A DNA stretch of 6,211 bases, from NCBI GenBank assembly GCA_964641965.1, contig CAZXLD010000096.1:1-6211 (forward strand). The letters run 5' to 3'. Every line of letters begins with the position of its first letter. Positions within the stretch are counted from its first letter, which is position 1. The translations under genes were made by a program, and so were the position numbers. Source of the stretch: JAJDFU01 sp964641965. Lineage in GTDB: Bacteria > Bacteroidota > Bacteroidia > Chitinophagales > Saprospiraceae. The notes beneath the pieces were generated by a model. The model did no database searches. It saw only the letters and a list, made by a program, of their open reading frames with translations, and was not told where the DNA came from. Below are positions 6,194 through 6,211 of this stretch, one piece after another.

Positions 6194-6211
6194 ATATAGG
6201 TTGTCCGTCCA
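6194..6211. repeat. Right copy of 18-bp terminal direct repeat
   Basis: ATATAGGTTGTCCGTCCA here is identical to positions 1-18. It follows the last heptamer of the right array after a 4-base spacer. The window stops at this point, so whether a GTCCACC-type array follows, as it does at the left end, cannot be seen. Confidence 0.85.

Noticed and set aside
1..6211. The window as a plasmid or mobile element because of matching ends
   Set aside because: No replication, mobilisation, transposase or integrase gene is present and pgi is a core chromosomal gene; a dispersed repeat or assembly break explains the ends more simply.

Overview
The window looks like chromosomal DNA of a member of the Bacteroidota, most likely a Saprospiraceae-type lineage (Lewinella/Haliscomenobacter relatives). 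The reasons are the style of the ECF sigma factor (a 'GKGSLEGW' motif in region 2), a partner protein with a short W-x2-M-x3-LDKEMP N-terminal tail ahead of one membrane helix and a beta-barrel domain, an LVIVD-repeat lipoprotein of a type common in that group, weak or absent Shine-Dalgarno sequences, and 7-bp-period repeats between genes. The taxonomic call is an inference from protein style, not a database match.

All six genes lie on the minus strand, so transcription runs from high to low coordinates. In that order they are: glucose-6-phosphate isomerase (pgi, 6005-4353); a 69-nt gap with a small hairpin; an LVIVD-repeat beta-propeller lipoprotein (4283-3006); after 4 nt, a GTG-started exported protein with a small N-terminal beta domain and an outer-membrane-barrel-like C-terminus (3001-2219); after 25 nt, an ECF sigma factor (2193-1645); overlapping it by 11 nt, a single-helix membrane protein with a C-terminal barrel-like domain (1655-444); and a small membrane protein with a zinc-binding anti-sigma (ZAS-like) motif (about 396-148, start uncertain). 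The spacing of the last five suggests one operon. pgi is probably a separate housekeeping gene, possibly with read-through.

The most interesting part is the sigma module. One ECF sigma factor is followed by two different proteins that could each act as a membrane-bound partner or anti-sigma factor. One carries its cytoplasmic segment as a short N-terminal tail and has a beta-barrel-like domain at its C-terminus. The other has a C-x26-H-x3-C-x2-C motif placed after its membrane helix, the reverse of the usual ZAS anti-sigma order. With the upstream lipoprotein and barrel protein this could be a cell-envelope sensing and response unit. That role is inferred from gene order and architecture.

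Both ends of the window (1-147 and about 6034-6211) are non-coding and hold drifting tandem repeats with an exact 7-bp period. The left array runs from GTCCACC-like to GAGTATC units, and the right one is made of RARTKNC-like units such as GAATGTC and AAATGGC. The same 18-mer, ATATAGGTTGTCCGTCCA, sits at both extreme ends. No tRNA, rRNA, CRISPR array, insertion sequence or convincing terminator was seen.
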